Notes: generated by a model from the sequence alone, not told the origin. DNA of 37,647 nt from Gammaproteobacteria bacterium (GCA_027006175.1 JALTKS010000102.1:1-37647); one strand, 5' to 3'; shown: positions 8,584-18,283, counted from the first letter of the stretch. Numbers and translations: made by a program.

Positions 8584-9714
8584 TTAGGCGTTGGTTGGTT
8601 TTTTTGCAGAGCAGACTTTATTTCTTCCTTTCTGTTTGGCTTCATAGAGTGCCTCATCCGCAGCGGCCAATAAACGTTCAGATTGCTGATCAATATTCAG
8701 CACACTATGGGCAGAGTAAGCAGTTGCAACACCAATAGAAATCGTTAAGTTCAGATTAGTATCATTTGAAAGAAGTATTTTATTTGATTCAACTGCACTG
8801 CGAAGACGTTCGGCTGTTTCTTCAGCCGTATCAGCAGCTGTATTGCATAATAAAATGGCAAATTCTTCACCGCCAAAACGGGCAAGCACATCACTGCGCC
8901 GCATGTGTGAATCAAGTAATTTAGCAACTTGTTGTAATACTTTATCGCCAACAGTATGCCCATGTTCATCATTAATACGTTTAAAAAAATCAATATCAAT
9001 AAATAAACAGGAAAGGGGCTGGCTATTGCGTCGTGACCGTTCTATTTCTTCAATAATACGTTGATCAAAGAAACGACGATTATTTAACGAGGTTAACGCA
9101 TCTGTGAGTCCGGTACGTTTAAGCCGTTCCAGATTGAGGGTATTTTCAAGACAGATAGTAATAATGGCCGAGAGTCGCTGTAGTAACTCGGTACCGGTTC
9201 CACTGATGTAGCGCTTATCATCATGACTTCCCAGATTGAGGCAGCCAATAACACGTTCTTGCCGAACCAAAGGTAGTCTGGCGATACTATTTAATGATTT
9301 ATTGTGATGACTAAATAATTTGCTGTGTAAATTGGTTTTATAAGCACCTAGTTCGGGTTCGTGAGATGTAAATAAATCATTTTGAACGACATTATTATTT
9401 TCGTTAAATCGAAGTTGTGGGTATTGCTTGATATCAACGCCTTCATCTTCGAGTATGGTACGAATTTCATAATGAGGATCATCTAATACAAGACTAATTG
9501 CATCCAGCTCAAAATCTTGAGGGTATTGCATGATAACCATGCGAATCAGCTCTGACAGGTTGTGTGACCCTAATAGTAAAAGCTCGAGTGACTGAAAGCG
9601 TTGGTATTTATCTTCATTACGGCGAGCCTCGTCAATGAGCACACGCATATTGCGTTGCAAGGTACGAGTATCGCTATTGGTGTCATGCATAATATGTACG
9701 GCCATTCTGTCCAT
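8584..9714 (-). CDS. Diguanylate cyclase with N-terminal DUF484/GAF-like domain
   Basis: A 376-residue soluble protein. Residues of about 15-195 resemble the DUF484/GAF sensory fold, opening with a helical stretch (RNMRVLIDEARRNEDKYQRF). The C-terminal GGDEF domain (about 200-370) carries the active GGEEF motif at residues 281-285 and an intact inhibitory I-site, RRSD at 272-275. It should therefore make cyclic di-GMP and be product-inhibited. No membrane segment is visible, so the signal is probably cytoplasmic. It converges on mshN with a 10-base gap. Cyclic di-GMP often governs MSHA-type pili, but a functional link to this locus is inference. Confidence 0.9.
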   Translation of the reverse strand: MDRMAVHIMHDTNSDTRTLQRNMRVLIDEARRNEDKYQRFQSLELLLLGSHNLSELIRMVIMQYPQDFELDAISLVLDDPHYEIRTILEDEGVDIKQYPQLRFNENNNVVQNDLFTSHEPELGAYKTNLHSKLFSHHNKSLNSIARLPLVRQERVIGCLNLGSHDDKRYISGTGTELLQRLSAIITICLENTLNLERLKRTGLTDALTSLNNRRFFDQRIIEEIERSRRNSQPLSCLFIDIDFFKRINDEHGHTVGDKVLQQVAKLLDSHMRRSDVLARFGGEEFAILLCNTAADTAEETAERLRSAVESNKILLSNDTNLNLTISIGVATAYSAHSVLNIDQQSERLLAAADEALYEAKQKGRNKVCSAKKPTNA

Positions 9715-9809
9715 GGGTTAAGCGTAGTTAAAACCTTACGCAATACCTGAGATCTAGGTCACATTATGCGAAAACCATGATTTATTTCCAGTTTTTTATT
9801 TTTTCGATG

Positions 9810-10577
9810 TTATCTCGGTGGTTCAGCACGGCTAAAGCACCATACGGAGACCTCATCAGCACCTGCCTGTTTGAGCTTTTTAGCCAGCGCATTGACGGTT
9901 GTCCCGCTGGTCATGACATCATCGATGATGACAATATGTTGCCCACTGATATCACGATGAACTACAAATGCATGCTGTAAATTTTGTTTACGCTGCTGCA
10001 AACTCAAACTTGTTTGGGGTGGCGTCGCGGCCGTGCGACCCGCTAAATCATTTAAAAGAGGTATTTGTAGGCGCTTTGCTACAGGAATAGCAATTTCTAA
10101 TGCCTGATTATAACCTCGCTCGCGTTGTCGGGAGGGGTGGAGTGGCACAGCTAATAGCCCATCGGGTCGAGGTTTAAGCAGATCGATACAGTTGACGAGT
10201 TGCATTGCCATCAGCTTGCCTAATAAGCGTGCGGTGGCTAATTTGCCATCAAATTTGGCAGCTTGAACCAAATAATTAAAAGGCGCTACATAAGGGAAAA
10301 AAGCGATTGTTTGGTCGAAGCCGGGTTGTTCGCGTATGCATTGCTCACAATGTCTTGTTTGCATCAAAGCAGATTCATGAATGAAGTCTCCAAGCGTTTC
10401 TCGTTGCGTTTCAAGCGGGTTGGCACATTGCTGGCACGTCTCGCCCAGTAAGGGGAGCTCATGCATACAGTGATCACAGAGCGCGAGATCATACTCCTGA
10501 GATACGGCGCCACCACAGAGTAGGCAGGATTGAGGCAAACAAAGATTTAGAGTGTTTTTTAACCAGTGGTCAACCAT
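9810..10577 (-). CDS. comF: ComF family phosphoribosyltransferase-like protein
   Basis: This 255-residue ComF protein has an N-terminal zinc-finger-like region with four CxxC pairs (CLLC, CDHC, CQQC, CEQC, about residues 18-90). A C-terminal phosphoribosyltransferase-like domain follows, with the PRPP-binding loop [14 protein letters not shown] at about residues 215-230. ComF proteins take part in uptake or handling of transforming DNA in competent bacteria, although their exact activity is unsettled. The gene is divergent from bioB with only 88 bases between the starts. comF beside the biotin operon is a common gammaproteobacterial arrangement. Confidence 0.9.
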   Translation of the reverse strand: MVDHWLKNTLNLCLPQSCLLCGGAVSQEYDLALCDHCMHELPLLGETCQQCANPLETQRETLGDFIHESALMQTRHCEQCIREQPGFDQTIAFFPYVAPFNYLVQAAKFDGKLATARLLGKLMAMQLVNCIDLLKPRPDGLLAVPLHPSRQRERGYNQALEIAIPVAKRLQIPLLNDLAGRTAATPPQTSLSLQQRKQNLQHAFVVHRDISGQHIVIIDDVMTSGTTVNALAKKLKQAGADEVSVWCFSRAEPPR

Positions 10578-10592
10578 AGGATTCCCTTCCCG

Positions 10593-10620
10593 TTGACAAC
10601 CAGCGTGTGCTGGCTAAGAT
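10593..10620 (+). promoter_or_regulatory. Candidate bio operon promoter with dyad in the spacer
   Basis: A perfect -35 hexamer TTGACA (10593-10598) is followed after 16 bases by TAAGAT (10615-10620), four of six matches to the -10 consensus. The spacer contains a perfect 5-bp inverted repeat, CCAGC GTGT GCTGG (10600-10613), placed where a repressor could block RNA polymerase. bioB starts at 10665 with GGAGA at 10652-10656. The dyad does not match the long BirA operator I know from enterobacteria. The region also lies upstream of the divergent comF. Confidence 0.5.
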
Positions 10621-10664
10621 GCTCTCATTCTAACCCTTTTAAGCTCATTTTGGAGAAATCTCTT

Positions 10665-11645
10665 ATGTCGACCTCTAGTACTCACCTTATCCGCCATGAC
10701 TGGACGATTGAGGAGATTGAGGCTTTATTTGAATTACCATTTAATGACCTGTTATTTCGCGCTCACACCTTACATCGTGAATTTTTTGATCCAAATACGG
10801 TACAGGTGAGTACGTTAATGAGTATTAAAACAGGATCGTGCCCTGAAGATTGTGCCTACTGCCCACAAAGTGCTCATCATGATACCGGGCTGGAAAAAGA
10901 AAAATTAATAGCGATTGAAAATATCCTCAAAGAAGCACGCGCGGCAAAAGAAAAAGGTGCATCGCGCTTTTGCATGGGAGCAGCTTGGCGTAATTTGAAT
11001 GACCGTGATGTTGATTACGTTGTTGAGTTAGTCAGTGGCGTTAAAGAAATGGGCATGGAAACCTGCATGACACTCGGCATGCTCAAAGAAGATCAGGCTA
11101 AAACATTAAAAGAAGCCGGGCTGGATTATTACAATCATAACCTCGATACCTCACGTGATTATTATGGCGATATTATCACCACGCGCACTTATGACGATCG
11201 CCTGGAAACACTTAAGCATGTACGTGACGCGGGGATGAATGTTTGTTGTGGCGGGATTGTTGGTATGGGCGAAGATCGTCATGATCGCGCAGGATTACTA
11301 TACGAACTAGCCACGATGGAGAAACATCCTGAAAGTGTACCGATTAATTTATTGGTACAAGTAGAGGGAACGCCATTAGAAGGTGTTGATGCATTAGATA
11401 GTTTTGAATTTATTCGAAGTATTGCCGTAGCAAGAATTTTAATGCCGGCATCCTACGTGCGTTTATCTGCTGGACGTGAAGACATGAATGATGAAACACA
11501 GTCCTTATGTTTCTTTGCTGGTGCGAATTCAATTTTCTATGGAGAGAAACTACTAACAACACCTAACCCGGAATCTGGTAAAGATATGCAATTGTTTGCC
11601 CGTTTAGGATTGCAGACAGAATCAATGAGTTGTTCTGAAGCATAA
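10665..11645 (+). CDS. bioB: Biotin synthase BioB
   Basis: A radical SAM enzyme of 326 residues that inserts sulfur into dethiobiotin to make biotin. The radical SAM cluster motif CxxxCxxC appears as CPEDCAYC, followed by PQSAHH. Other family segments are [32 protein letters not shown] and RLSAGRED near the end. I chose ATG 10665 because GGAGA lies eight bases upstream and the protein then begins with the typical short lead before [10 protein letters not shown]. An in-frame start at 10566 would run into the promoter region. It is the first gene of bioB-F-H-C-D. Confidence 0.96.
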   Translation: MSTSSTHLIRHDWTIEEIEALFELPFNDLLFRAHTLHREFFDPNTVQVSTLMSIKTGSCPEDCAYCPQSAHHDTGLEKEKLIAIENILKEARAAKEKGASRFCMGAAWRNLNDRDVDYVVELVSGVKEMGMETCMTLGMLKEDQAKTLKEAGLDYYNHNLDTSRDYYGDIITTRTYDDRLETLKHVRDAGMNVCCGGIVGMGEDRHDRAGLLYELATMEKHPESVPINLLVQVEGTPLEGVDALDSFEFIRSIAVARILMPASYVRLSAGREDMNDETQSLCFFAGANSIFYGEKLLTTPNPESGKDMQLFARLGLQTESMSCSEA

Positions 11646-11647
11646 TC

Positions 11648-12790
11648 ATGTTTGAGCTGAAAGGCTTTCTGGAGCAGCAGCAAGCGCAAGACCTGTATCG
11701 CACACGAAGAATTTGTGAGGGCAAGCAAGCGCCTGAGCAGGTATGTGATGGAAAGTTAATGCTTTCATTTTGTAGTAACGATTATCTCGGTCTTGCGGCA
11801 GATCCACGCATCGTAAAAAGTTTGCAACAAGCCACCGAGAAGTACGGTGTAGGCAGTGGTGCAGCACATTTAATTAATGGACACACTTCCGCGCACCATT
11901 CTCTTGAAGAAGAGTTGGCAGAATTTACAGGTCGCGAACGCGTACTATTGTTTTCAACAGGCTACATGGCGAACCTGGGTGTGGTGAGTGCCTTGTTGGG
12001 TCGCAATGATACGGTGGTTGCAGATAAATTAGTGCATGCCTCATTATTAGATGCAGCAAAATTATCCGGCGCAAAGTTGTTGCGTTTTCAGCATGGCGAT
12101 ATGGATTCATTTGCTTCACGTTTAGATAATAATAATGATAAGAAAATCATCATGACAGATGGTGTATTTAGTATGGATGGTGATATTGCGCCATTGCCAG
12201 AAATAATTTCCCAAGTAGATAAAAATAATTCAGCGATTTTAGTTGATGATGCGCATGGCTTTGGTGTGTTAGGTGAACAAGGTCGTGGTTGTGTCGAGTA
12301 TTTTAATTGTAATGACGATATCGATATTTTGGTTGGTACATTAGGTAAAGCATTCGGCACATTCGGCGCCTTTGTGGCCGGTAGAGAAGAGTTAATAGAA
12401 ACTTTAATTCAGTCGGCACGAAGTTATGTGTTTACTACTGCGATGCCAGCGGCTATAGCGGAAGCGACACGAACCAGTTTGAAAATACTGCAACAGGAAA
12501 ATGACCGCCGTGAATATTTACAAAGTTTGATCAAACAATTTCGTTATGGTGCAGAACAACTAGGATTGACGCTGGTGAACTCACCAACACCCATACAACC
12601 CATTATTGTTGGTAGTGCAGAGAAAGCTGTTGCAATGAGTAAGGGGCTAGCTGCACAAGGCATTATGGTCAGCGCAATAAGACCACCCACTGTTCCAAAT
12701 GGTACGGCACGTTTACGAATTACCTTTAGCGCGAGTCATACTGAAAAACAGTTAGCGTCATTATTGACAGCACTGGCGTCAATTACATGA
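11648..12790 (+). CDS. bioF: 8-amino-7-oxononanoate synthase BioF
   Basis: A pyridoxal-phosphate enzyme of 380 residues that condenses pimeloyl-ACP or CoA with alanine to form 8-amino-7-oxononanoate. Visible fold-type I features are FCSNDYLGLA near the N terminus, GSGAAHLINGHTSAHHSLEE, the cofactor aspartate in ILVDDAHGFGVLGEQGRG, and the Schiff-base lysine in GTLGKAFGTFGAF (about residue 235). The gene begins 2 bases after bioB ends, and its last four bases (ATGA) overlap the bioH start, so the operon is translationally coupled here. Confidence 0.95.
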   Translation: MFELKGFLEQQQAQDLYRTRRICEGKQAPEQVCDGKLMLSFCSNDYLGLAADPRIVKSLQQATEKYGVGSGAAHLINGHTSAHHSLEEELAEFTGRERVLLFSTGYMANLGVVSALLGRNDTVVADKLVHASLLDAAKLSGAKLLRFQHGDMDSFASRLDNNNDKKIIMTDGVFSMDGDIAPLPEIISQVDKNNSAILVDDAHGFGVLGEQGRGCVEYFNCNDDIDILVGTLGKAFGTFGAFVAGREELIETLIQSARSYVFTTAMPAAIAEATRTSLKILQQENDRREYLQSLIKQFRYGAEQLGLTLVNSPTPIQPIIVGSAEKAVAMSKGLAAQGIMVSAIRPPTVPNGTARLRITFSASHTEKQLASLLTALASIT

Positions 12791-13563
12791 GTGATACATT
12801 TAAACCGGAATTAGTTTTGGTGCATGGCTGGGGCGCGCATAGCGGTGTTTGGCAAACTATATTACCTCGTTTGCAAGAAGCATTTAATGTTACCTGTATC
12901 GATCTTCCGGGACATGGCAACAGTGCAGACATGGAAGAAAATAGTCTTGAGACATGGGCTCAGGTAGTACTTGAAAAGGCACCCCCCAAAGCAATCTGGT
13001 TAGGTTGGTCTTTAGGTGGCTTGGTGGCACAGCAAGTAGTCAGTATTGCAGCAGAGCGGGTAGAAAAATTAATCCTGGTTGCTTCCACGCCAAAGTTTGT
13101 CACATCGAATGATTGGGCAGAAGCCGTTGATGAAAAAGTGTTTAGTGATTTTCGTGCCGCCGTGATTGCAGACCCTCATGCTAGCCTCTTGCGTTTTATC
13201 GCCTTGCAAACCCGTGGAAGTAAAACATCGAGTCAGGATAGCCGCTTACTGAGGAAGACATTATTACAACCAGAGCCAACATCAGCAGGATTAGATAATG
13301 GTATGCAGTTATTGTTAAAAACAGATTTACGTGAATGTATTAAAAATATTAATTTGCCGGTTTTATTATTAGCGGGGCAAAGAGATACGTTAGTGCCGGA
13401 GTCAGCAATCAATAAAATCACAGCGCTATTTGTCAATGCTGAATCAGAAATTATTCAACAAGCAGGACATGCACCGTTTTTATCGCATCCAGAACAGTTT
13501 TGTCAGGCGTTGACGAGTTTTTGTTTAGACAAGCAACAAGAAAGCATGAAGGAAACAATGTGA
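12787..13563 (+). CDS. bioH: Pimeloyl-ACP methyl ester carboxylesterase BioH
   Basis: An alpha/beta hydrolase of 258 residues that removes the methyl group from pimeloyl-ACP methyl ester, ending the BioC/BioH route to pimelate. It shows the oxyanion segment LVHGWGAHSGVW, the nucleophile elbow GWSLGG (serine about residue 80), the acid in LLAGQRDTLVP and the catalytic histidine in QQAGHAPFLSHP. Position inside the biotin operon and pairing with bioC support this over a generic hydrolase. It overlaps bioF by 4 bases and bioC by 4 bases. Confidence 0.93.
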   Translation: MSDTFKPELVLVHGWGAHSGVWQTILPRLQEAFNVTCIDLPGHGNSADMEENSLETWAQVVLEKAPPKAIWLGWSLGGLVAQQVVSIAAERVEKLILVASTPKFVTSNDWAEAVDEKVFSDFRAAVIADPHASLLRFIALQTRGSKTSSQDSRLLRKTLLQPEPTSAGLDNGMQLLLKTDLRECIKNINLPVLLLAGQRDTLVPESAINKITALFVNAESEIIQQAGHAPFLSHPEQFCQALTSFCLDKQQESMKETM

Positions 13564-14423
13564 ACAATATTACGCACTATCAACAGCAAGCGGTGAGAAA
13601 ATCATTTGGTGATGCGGCAAAAACCTATGATGAGGCGGCGGTGCTACAGCGCGAAGTGGCAACGCGCATGCTGGAAAGACTTGAGTACATTAAAGCCACA
13701 CCAACACGTATTTTGGATCTTGGCTGTGCAACCGGTGAATATTCAGCACGACTGGCAAAGCAATATAAAGGTGCGCAAGTATTCAGTCTTGATATTGCTA
13801 TACCAATGTTAAAAGAAGTAAAGCGACGTTCGACATGGCGGCGACCATTAAGAACCATCTGTGGTGATATACAGGCATTACCCATTGCGGACAATTCGAT
13901 TGATTTAATTTTCTCAAGTTTAGCCTTGCAGTGGTGTGGTTCTTTAGACGATGCTTTTAGTGAATTTAGGCGGGTATTAAGACCGGGTGGGTTTGTGATG
14001 TTTTCAACGTTTGGTCCTGACACACTCAAAGAATTACGTGCAAGTTGGTCAGAAGTTGATAATGAAAAACACGTACATGATTTTATTGATATGCATCATA
14101 TCGGTGATGCGATGTTGCGCGCCGGTTTATCGCAACCGGTAATGGATGTTGAAACGATCACATTAACGTATAACGATGCTTATGCCTTGATGCGCGAATT
14201 AAAAGAAATAGGGGCACATAATATTGCACAAACGCGTACACGTAATCTAACCAGTAAGTCTCGTCTTAAGGCGGTTGTAAAAGCCTACGAACAATTTCGG
14301 GTAGACGGTGTGTTACCCGCGAGTTACGAAGTGGTATATGGCCATGCCTGGTGTGATGAAAGCAATGTGGGTGATCACAGCGGAGGTGTCAGCATAAATT
14401 CATTACGAGGCTCACTCGAGTGA
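13560..14423 (+). CDS. bioC: Malonyl-ACP O-methyltransferase BioC
   Basis: An SAM-dependent methyltransferase of 287 residues that methylates malonyl-ACP so that fatty acid synthesis can extend it to pimeloyl-ACP. Motif I is ILDLGCATGEYS (about residues 53-64). Later segments include ALPIADNSIDLIFSSLALQW and RVLRPGGFVMFSTFGPDTL, the latter typical of BioC. I chose GTG 13560, which overlaps the bioH stop and has AAGGA (13549-13553) six bases upstream. The longer in-frame start at 13500 would lie deep inside bioH. The stop overlaps the bioD start. Confidence 0.92.
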   Translation: MNNITHYQQQAVRKSFGDAAKTYDEAAVLQREVATRMLERLEYIKATPTRILDLGCATGEYSARLAKQYKGAQVFSLDIAIPMLKEVKRRSTWRRPLRTICGDIQALPIADNSIDLIFSSLALQWCGSLDDAFSEFRRVLRPGGFVMFSTFGPDTLKELRASWSEVDNEKHVHDFIDMHHIGDAMLRAGLSQPVMDVETITLTYNDAYALMRELKEIGAHNIAQTRTRNLTSKSRLKAVVKAYEQFRVDGVLPASYEVVYGHAWCDESNVGDHSGGVSINSLRGSLE

Positions 14424-15091
14424 ACGGTGTATTTATAACAGGCACAGATACGGGTGTGGGCAAAACACTTTGTGCCGCCGGCATACTTGAGGCATATCGC
14501 CAACAAGGTTTTTCAACAATTGCGATGAAACCGGTTGCCAGTGGTTGTGAGCAAACAGATGAGGGTTTACGTAACGAAGATGCCTTGTTGCTCATGCAGC
14601 ATATGAGTGAGCAGGCTAATTATGATGAAATAAATCCTTATGCGTTTTTGCCACCGATGGCACCGCATCTTGCTGCGGCAAGAAATGATCTTGTCATTAA
14701 TAGTGGTGCTCTGGTTGAACAGGCACATGCGCTTGCAAGTCGGGCAGATAGGATTGTGATTGAAGGTGCAGGAGGGTGGTTAGCACCATTAAACGAACAG
14801 CAAACGTTTGCGGATTTGGCTGTACAATTCAAATTACCGGTGGTGTTGGTGGTCGGGATACGGCTTGGTTGCCTGAATCATGCGTTACTCACGGTTGAAA
14901 ATATACAGCATCGCGGTGTAAACATGGCAGGCTGGATCGCAAATATTGGCTTGGAAAATACCTCTGACTGTTTGGATATTGGTGAAAATATCGCGACGCT
15001 AGAGAGCCGAATATCAGCCCCATTGCTCGGTAAAATTCCCTACCTAAATGATCAGAATATACTGGAAATTGCCTCGATCCTGGTTATTTAA
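14420..15091 (+). CDS. bioD: Dethiobiotin synthetase BioD
   Basis: A 223-residue ATP-dependent enzyme that closes the ureido ring of dethiobiotin. The P-loop is GTDTGVGKT (residues 8-16), and the substrate segments AMKPVASGCE and IEGAGGWLAPL follow. It starts with GTG at 14420 overlapping the bioC stop (GTGA). It is the last gene of the operon. bioA, which makes the preceding diamino intermediate, is not in this window and must be elsewhere if the pathway is complete. No clear intrinsic terminator follows directly. Confidence 0.94.
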   Translation: MNGVFITGTDTGVGKTLCAAGILEAYRQQGFSTIAMKPVASGCEQTDEGLRNEDALLLMQHMSEQANYDEINPYAFLPPMAPHLAAARNDLVINSGALVEQAHALASRADRIVIEGAGGWLAPLNEQQTFADLAVQFKLPVVLVVGIRLGCLNHALLTVENIQHRGVNMAGWIANIGLENTSDCLDIGENIATLESRISAPLLGKIPYLNDQNILEIASILVI

Positions 15092-15524
15092 TCACTATCA
15101 GGATTAACCATGATGGTGTCATGGGTAATCCCCTTTGATTTGTGCGTGTATCTGTGTCAGAGTGCAATCTGTTTGAAGCCTCAACATAAGAAAAAGCATA
15201 TAAGTGCTTGCTAATATGAGTAATTATGAGGCGCTCATTCAAACATTCTATTGCGGGATTTTGGGGCATGGTTTAGCATGCCGTAGCTAAATTGTGGCTT
15301 TGGCCGCATATTTGGGGGTACCTTGATAGACCATTTTAGGTTGGGATACATCAATCAAGTGGTTTTAATAGACTAGGTAAAACGGAATTACTCCCCTGGT
15401 TTTACAGAAGTAAAGAAGAAGGTAGCGGCAGCGCGCGTTAGCGATGTGCCAAAATAAAGCTACACGAAATAATAAATACAGAACACAGAATTTAATGTAA
15501 TTATAACTATAGAGAGAGTGGAGC
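15092..15524. other. 433-base intergenic region upstream of the oxidase operon
   Basis: No convincing gene lies here. Structures seen are a small hairpin TTTAGC/GCTAAA near 15272-15291, an FNR-like site at 15341-15354, and a perfect 7-bp inverted repeat GTAAAAC (15377-15383) / GTTTTAC (15399-15405). The coxB ATG at 15525 is preceded by GAGAGAGTGGAG, a fair ribosome binding site. The region probably holds the oxidase operon promoter and a long leader, but I cannot place the hexamers with confidence. Confidence 0.5.
15341..15354. promoter_or_regulatory. Possible FNR/Anr-type site
   Basis: TTGGGATACATCAA matches the consensus TTGAT-N4-ATCAA at 8 of 10 defined positions, with a perfect right half. 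It sits about 170 bases upstream of coxB. Oxygen-responsive control of terminal oxidase operons by FNR-family regulators is well known, but a site this degenerate could occur by chance. Confidence 0.25.
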
Positions 15525-16679
15525 ATGTCCGTACGTAAACTGAAACAGGCAGCATTGGTGCTGTTCAGCTCAGTCTTGGCCATGACATCTAGTCATGCAT
15601 GGGCTGACAAAGTCCTGAATCTGCGTGAGGGTGTCACCGAGGTGAGTCGCAACGCATACAGTCTGCATATGATTGTATTGTGGATTTGTGTCGTCATTGG
15701 TGTCGTCGTATTTGGCGCAATGATTTATTCAATGTTCGCACACCGTAAGTCAAAAGGTGCGGTGGCTGCGAGTTTTCATGAAAGTCATAAAGTCGAAATA
15801 CTTTGGACGGTCATTCCCTTCATTATACTTATTGCGCTTGCTATTCCTGCAACCAAGAATTTGTTATTGCTTGAAGATGCCAGCAATGCAGATGTGACGG
15901 TGAAGGTAACGGGCTACCAGTGGAAATGGAACTACGAATACATGGACGGCGATGCTGAAGGCGTTAAGTACTTCAGTGCCTTAGATAAGGCGAGTAATGA
16001 TGCACGTCAGATGAATTCGGGTATCGATGTTTCTACTGTTCCAAACTACTTACAAAATGTTGATAACGCACTTGTTATCCCAACAGGTAAAAAGGTTCGT
16101 TTCCTGATTACTTCAAATGACGTTATCCACTCATGGTGGGTACCTGACTTTGGTTTCAAAAAAGATGCACTGCCAGGTTACATCAATGAAGCATGGACAC
16201 GTGTAGAAGACGCGGGCACTTACCGCGGCAAGTGTGCCGAGCTTTGCGGTAAAGACCACGGCTTCATGCCAATTGTTGTTGTCGCTAAAGAAGAAGGCGA
16301 ATACAAAAAATGGGCGGCTGCTAAAAAATCTGCTGCCGCTGCTGAAGCTGCCGCTGCTGCAAGTGATAAAACTTGGACAAAAGCAGAACTGATGGCGAAG
16401 GGTGCGAAAGTTTACGGCAGTAGTTGTGCCGCCTGTCACCAGCCTAACGGTGAAGGCACAGGCCCATTCCCACCACTCAAGGGTAGTGCGGTTGCGACAG
16501 GCCCCGCAGCTGGACACATCAACATTGTTGTTAATGGTAGTAAGACGAACCCTTTAATGGCAGCTTACGGTGCACAGCTAAACGACCTGGATTTGGCTGC
16601 TGTCATTACTTACGAGCGTAATAGCTGGGGTAATGATGCAGGTATCGTTCAACCTAAAGACGTTAAGGCTGCCCGCTAA
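15525..16679 (+). CDS. coxB: Cytochrome c oxidase subunit II with fused cytochrome c domain
   Basis: A 384-residue oxidase subunit that receives electrons at the CuA centre. Residues 1-27 look like a signal peptide ending SSHAWA. Two membrane helices follow (about 45-70 and 88-110). The CuA domain carries its binding site in CAELCGKDHGFM with an upstream histidine in VIHSWWVPDFGF. An Ala/Lys-rich linker (about 262-282) joins a C-terminal cytochrome c domain with heme motif CAACH (about 302-306) and a likely axial methionine in NPLMAAYG. The fusion makes this a caa3-like oxidase subunit. It is the first gene of the oxidase operon. Confidence 0.95.
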   Translation: MSVRKLKQAALVLFSSVLAMTSSHAWADKVLNLREGVTEVSRNAYSLHMIVLWICVVIGVVVFGAMIYSMFAHRKSKGAVAASFHESHKVEILWTVIPFIILIALAIPATKNLLLLEDASNADVTVKVTGYQWKWNYEYMDGDAEGVKYFSALDKASNDARQMNSGIDVSTVPNYLQNVDNALVIPTGKKVRFLITSNDVIHSWWVPDFGFKKDALPGYINEAWTRVEDAGTYRGKCAELCGKDHGFMPIVVVAKEEGEYKKWAAAKKSAAAAEAAAAASDKTWTKAELMAKGAKVYGSSCAACHQPNGEGTGPFPPLKGSAVATGPAAGHINIVVNGSKTNPLMAAYGAQLNDLDLAAVITYERNSWGNDAGIVQPKDVKAAR

Positions 16680-16708
16680 AGCGGTACGCGTTTCTGGAGA
16701 TTAAAATT

Positions 16709-18283
16709 ATGAGTACAGCTCACGCAGAACACGAACACCACGGCGCCCCAAGCGGACTAAGCCGTTGGTTGTTTACAACTAACCACAAAGACATTGGTAC
16801 TTTGTACCTTTGGTTCTCATTCGCCATGCTTCTTGTTGGTGGTTCATTCGCGATGGTTATTCGCCTTGAATTACTGCAACCGGGTATGCAGTGGGTCGAT
16901 CCAAACTTCTTTAACTCAATGACAACCATGCATGGTTTGATCATGGTGTTTGGTGCCATTATGCCGGCATTTGTAGGTCTGGCGAACTGGTTAATCCCAA
17001 TGATGATTGGTGCACCGGATATGGCATTGCCTCGTATGAACAACTGGAGTTTCTGGATTCTGCCTTTCGCAGGTACCATGTTACTTTCCACTATGTTCAT
17101 GGATGGCGGTGGTCCAAACTTCGGTTGGACATTCTACGCACCACTATCAACAACCTATGCGCCAGCAAGTACTGACTTCTTTATTTTTGCTGTGCATATG
17201 TTGGGTTTCTCGTCCATCATGGGGTCAATTAACGTTATCGCAACCATCATGAACATGCGTGCGCCTGGCATGACATTAATGAAAATGCCACTGTTCGTCT
17301 GGACCTGGTTAATTACAGCATTCTTGTTGATTGCGGTTATGCCAGTACTTGCGGGTGCGGTAACCATGATGTTGACGGATCGTAACTTTGGTACCTCTTT
17401 CTTTGATGCAGCAGGTGGTGGTGATCCAGTCTTGTTCCAGCATGTTTTCTGGTTCTTTGGTCATCCTGAAGTTTACATTATGATTCTTCCGGCATTTGGT
17501 GTGGTTTCTCAGATCATTCCAACTTTTGCGCGTAAGAAACTGTTTGGTTACAGCTCAATGGTATACGCGACGGCTTCAATTGCCTTCCTGTCATTCATTG
17601 TTTGGGCTCACCATATGTTTACAGTGGGTATGCCTGTTGCCGGTGAATTATTCTTCATGTACGCAACAGTCTTAATTGCTGTGCCAACAGGTGTGAAGGT
17701 ATTCAACTGGGTTGCAACCATGTGGCAGGGCTCAATGACATTTGAATTGCCTATGAAATGGGCATTGGCATTTGTGATTCTGTTCACAATCGGTGGTTTC
17801 TCTGGTTTGATGCTCGGTATCGCACCGGTTGATTTCCAATACCATGACACTTACTTTGTTGTCGCTCACTTCCATTACGTACTTGTAACCGGCGCATTGT
17901 TTTCAATTATTGCGGCTGTTTACTACTGGTTACCAAAATGGACGGGTCACATGTACAGCGAAACATTAGGTAATTGGCATTTCTGGTGTTCAGTAATCTT
18001 CGTTAACATTACCTTCTTCCCACAGCATTTCCTTGGGTTAGCAGGTATGCCGCGTCGTATTCCTGACTATAACGCAGCGTTTGCAGACTTTAACTTCATG
18101 TCTAGTATCGGTGCATTTGGCTTTGGTCTTTCACAATTATTGTTCCTGGCGCTTATCATTAAGTGTATCAAGGGTGGTGAAAAGGCGACTGACGAGGTAT
18201 GGGAAGGTGCAGAAGGTCTTGAATGGACTATTCCATCACCTGCGCCATACCACACATTTGCAGAAGCACCAGAGGTTAAATAA
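16709..18283 (+). CDS. coxA: Cytochrome c oxidase subunit I
   Basis: The 524-residue catalytic heme-copper subunit, with twelve expected membrane helices. The heme and CuB ligands are seen in MTTMHGLIMVFGAIMP, in WFFGHPEVYIMILPAFG (CuB histidine, cross-linked tyrosine and the D-channel glutamate, i.e. the A1 type), in VWAHHMFTVGM and in FVVAHFHYVLV. It reduces oxygen to water and pumps protons across the inner membrane. A ribosome binding site (CTGGAGA) lies before the ATG. Subunit II is 29 bases upstream. A stem-loop without a T-tract follows the stop and may set the ratio of downstream gene expression. Confidence 0.97.
   Translation: MSTAHAEHEHHGAPSGLSRWLFTTNHKDIGTLYLWFSFAMLLVGGSFAMVIRLELLQPGMQWVDPNFFNSMTTMHGLIMVFGAIMPAFVGLANWLIPMMIGAPDMALPRMNNWSFWILPFAGTMLLSTMFMDGGGPNFGWTFYAPLSTTYAPASTDFFIFAVHMLGFSSIMGSINVIATIMNMRAPGMTLMKMPLFVWTWLITAFLLIAVMPVLAGAVTMMLTDRNFGTSFFDAAGGGDPVLFQHVFWFFGHPEVYIMILPAFGVVSQIIPTFARKKLFGYSSMVYATASIAFLSFIVWAHHMFTVGMPVAGELFFMYATVLIAVPTGVKVFNWVATMWQGSMTFELPMKWALAFVILFTIGGFSGLMLGIAPVDFQYHDTYFVVAHFHYVLVTGALFSIIAAVYYWLPKWTGHMYSETLGNWHFWCSVIFVNITFFPQHFLGLAGMPRRIPDYNAAFADFNFMSSIGAFGFGLSQLLFLALIIKCIKGGEKATDEVWEGAEGLEWTIPSPAPYHTFAEAPEVK

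Noticed and set aside
10593-10620. Full BirA operator at the bio promoter
   Set aside because: Only one loose half-site is visible and the second half is absent at 14-15 bases.
15110-15214. A 34-residue open frame upstream of coxB
   Set aside because: No ribosome binding site, no membrane or other coherent character, and not placed to couple with a gene.
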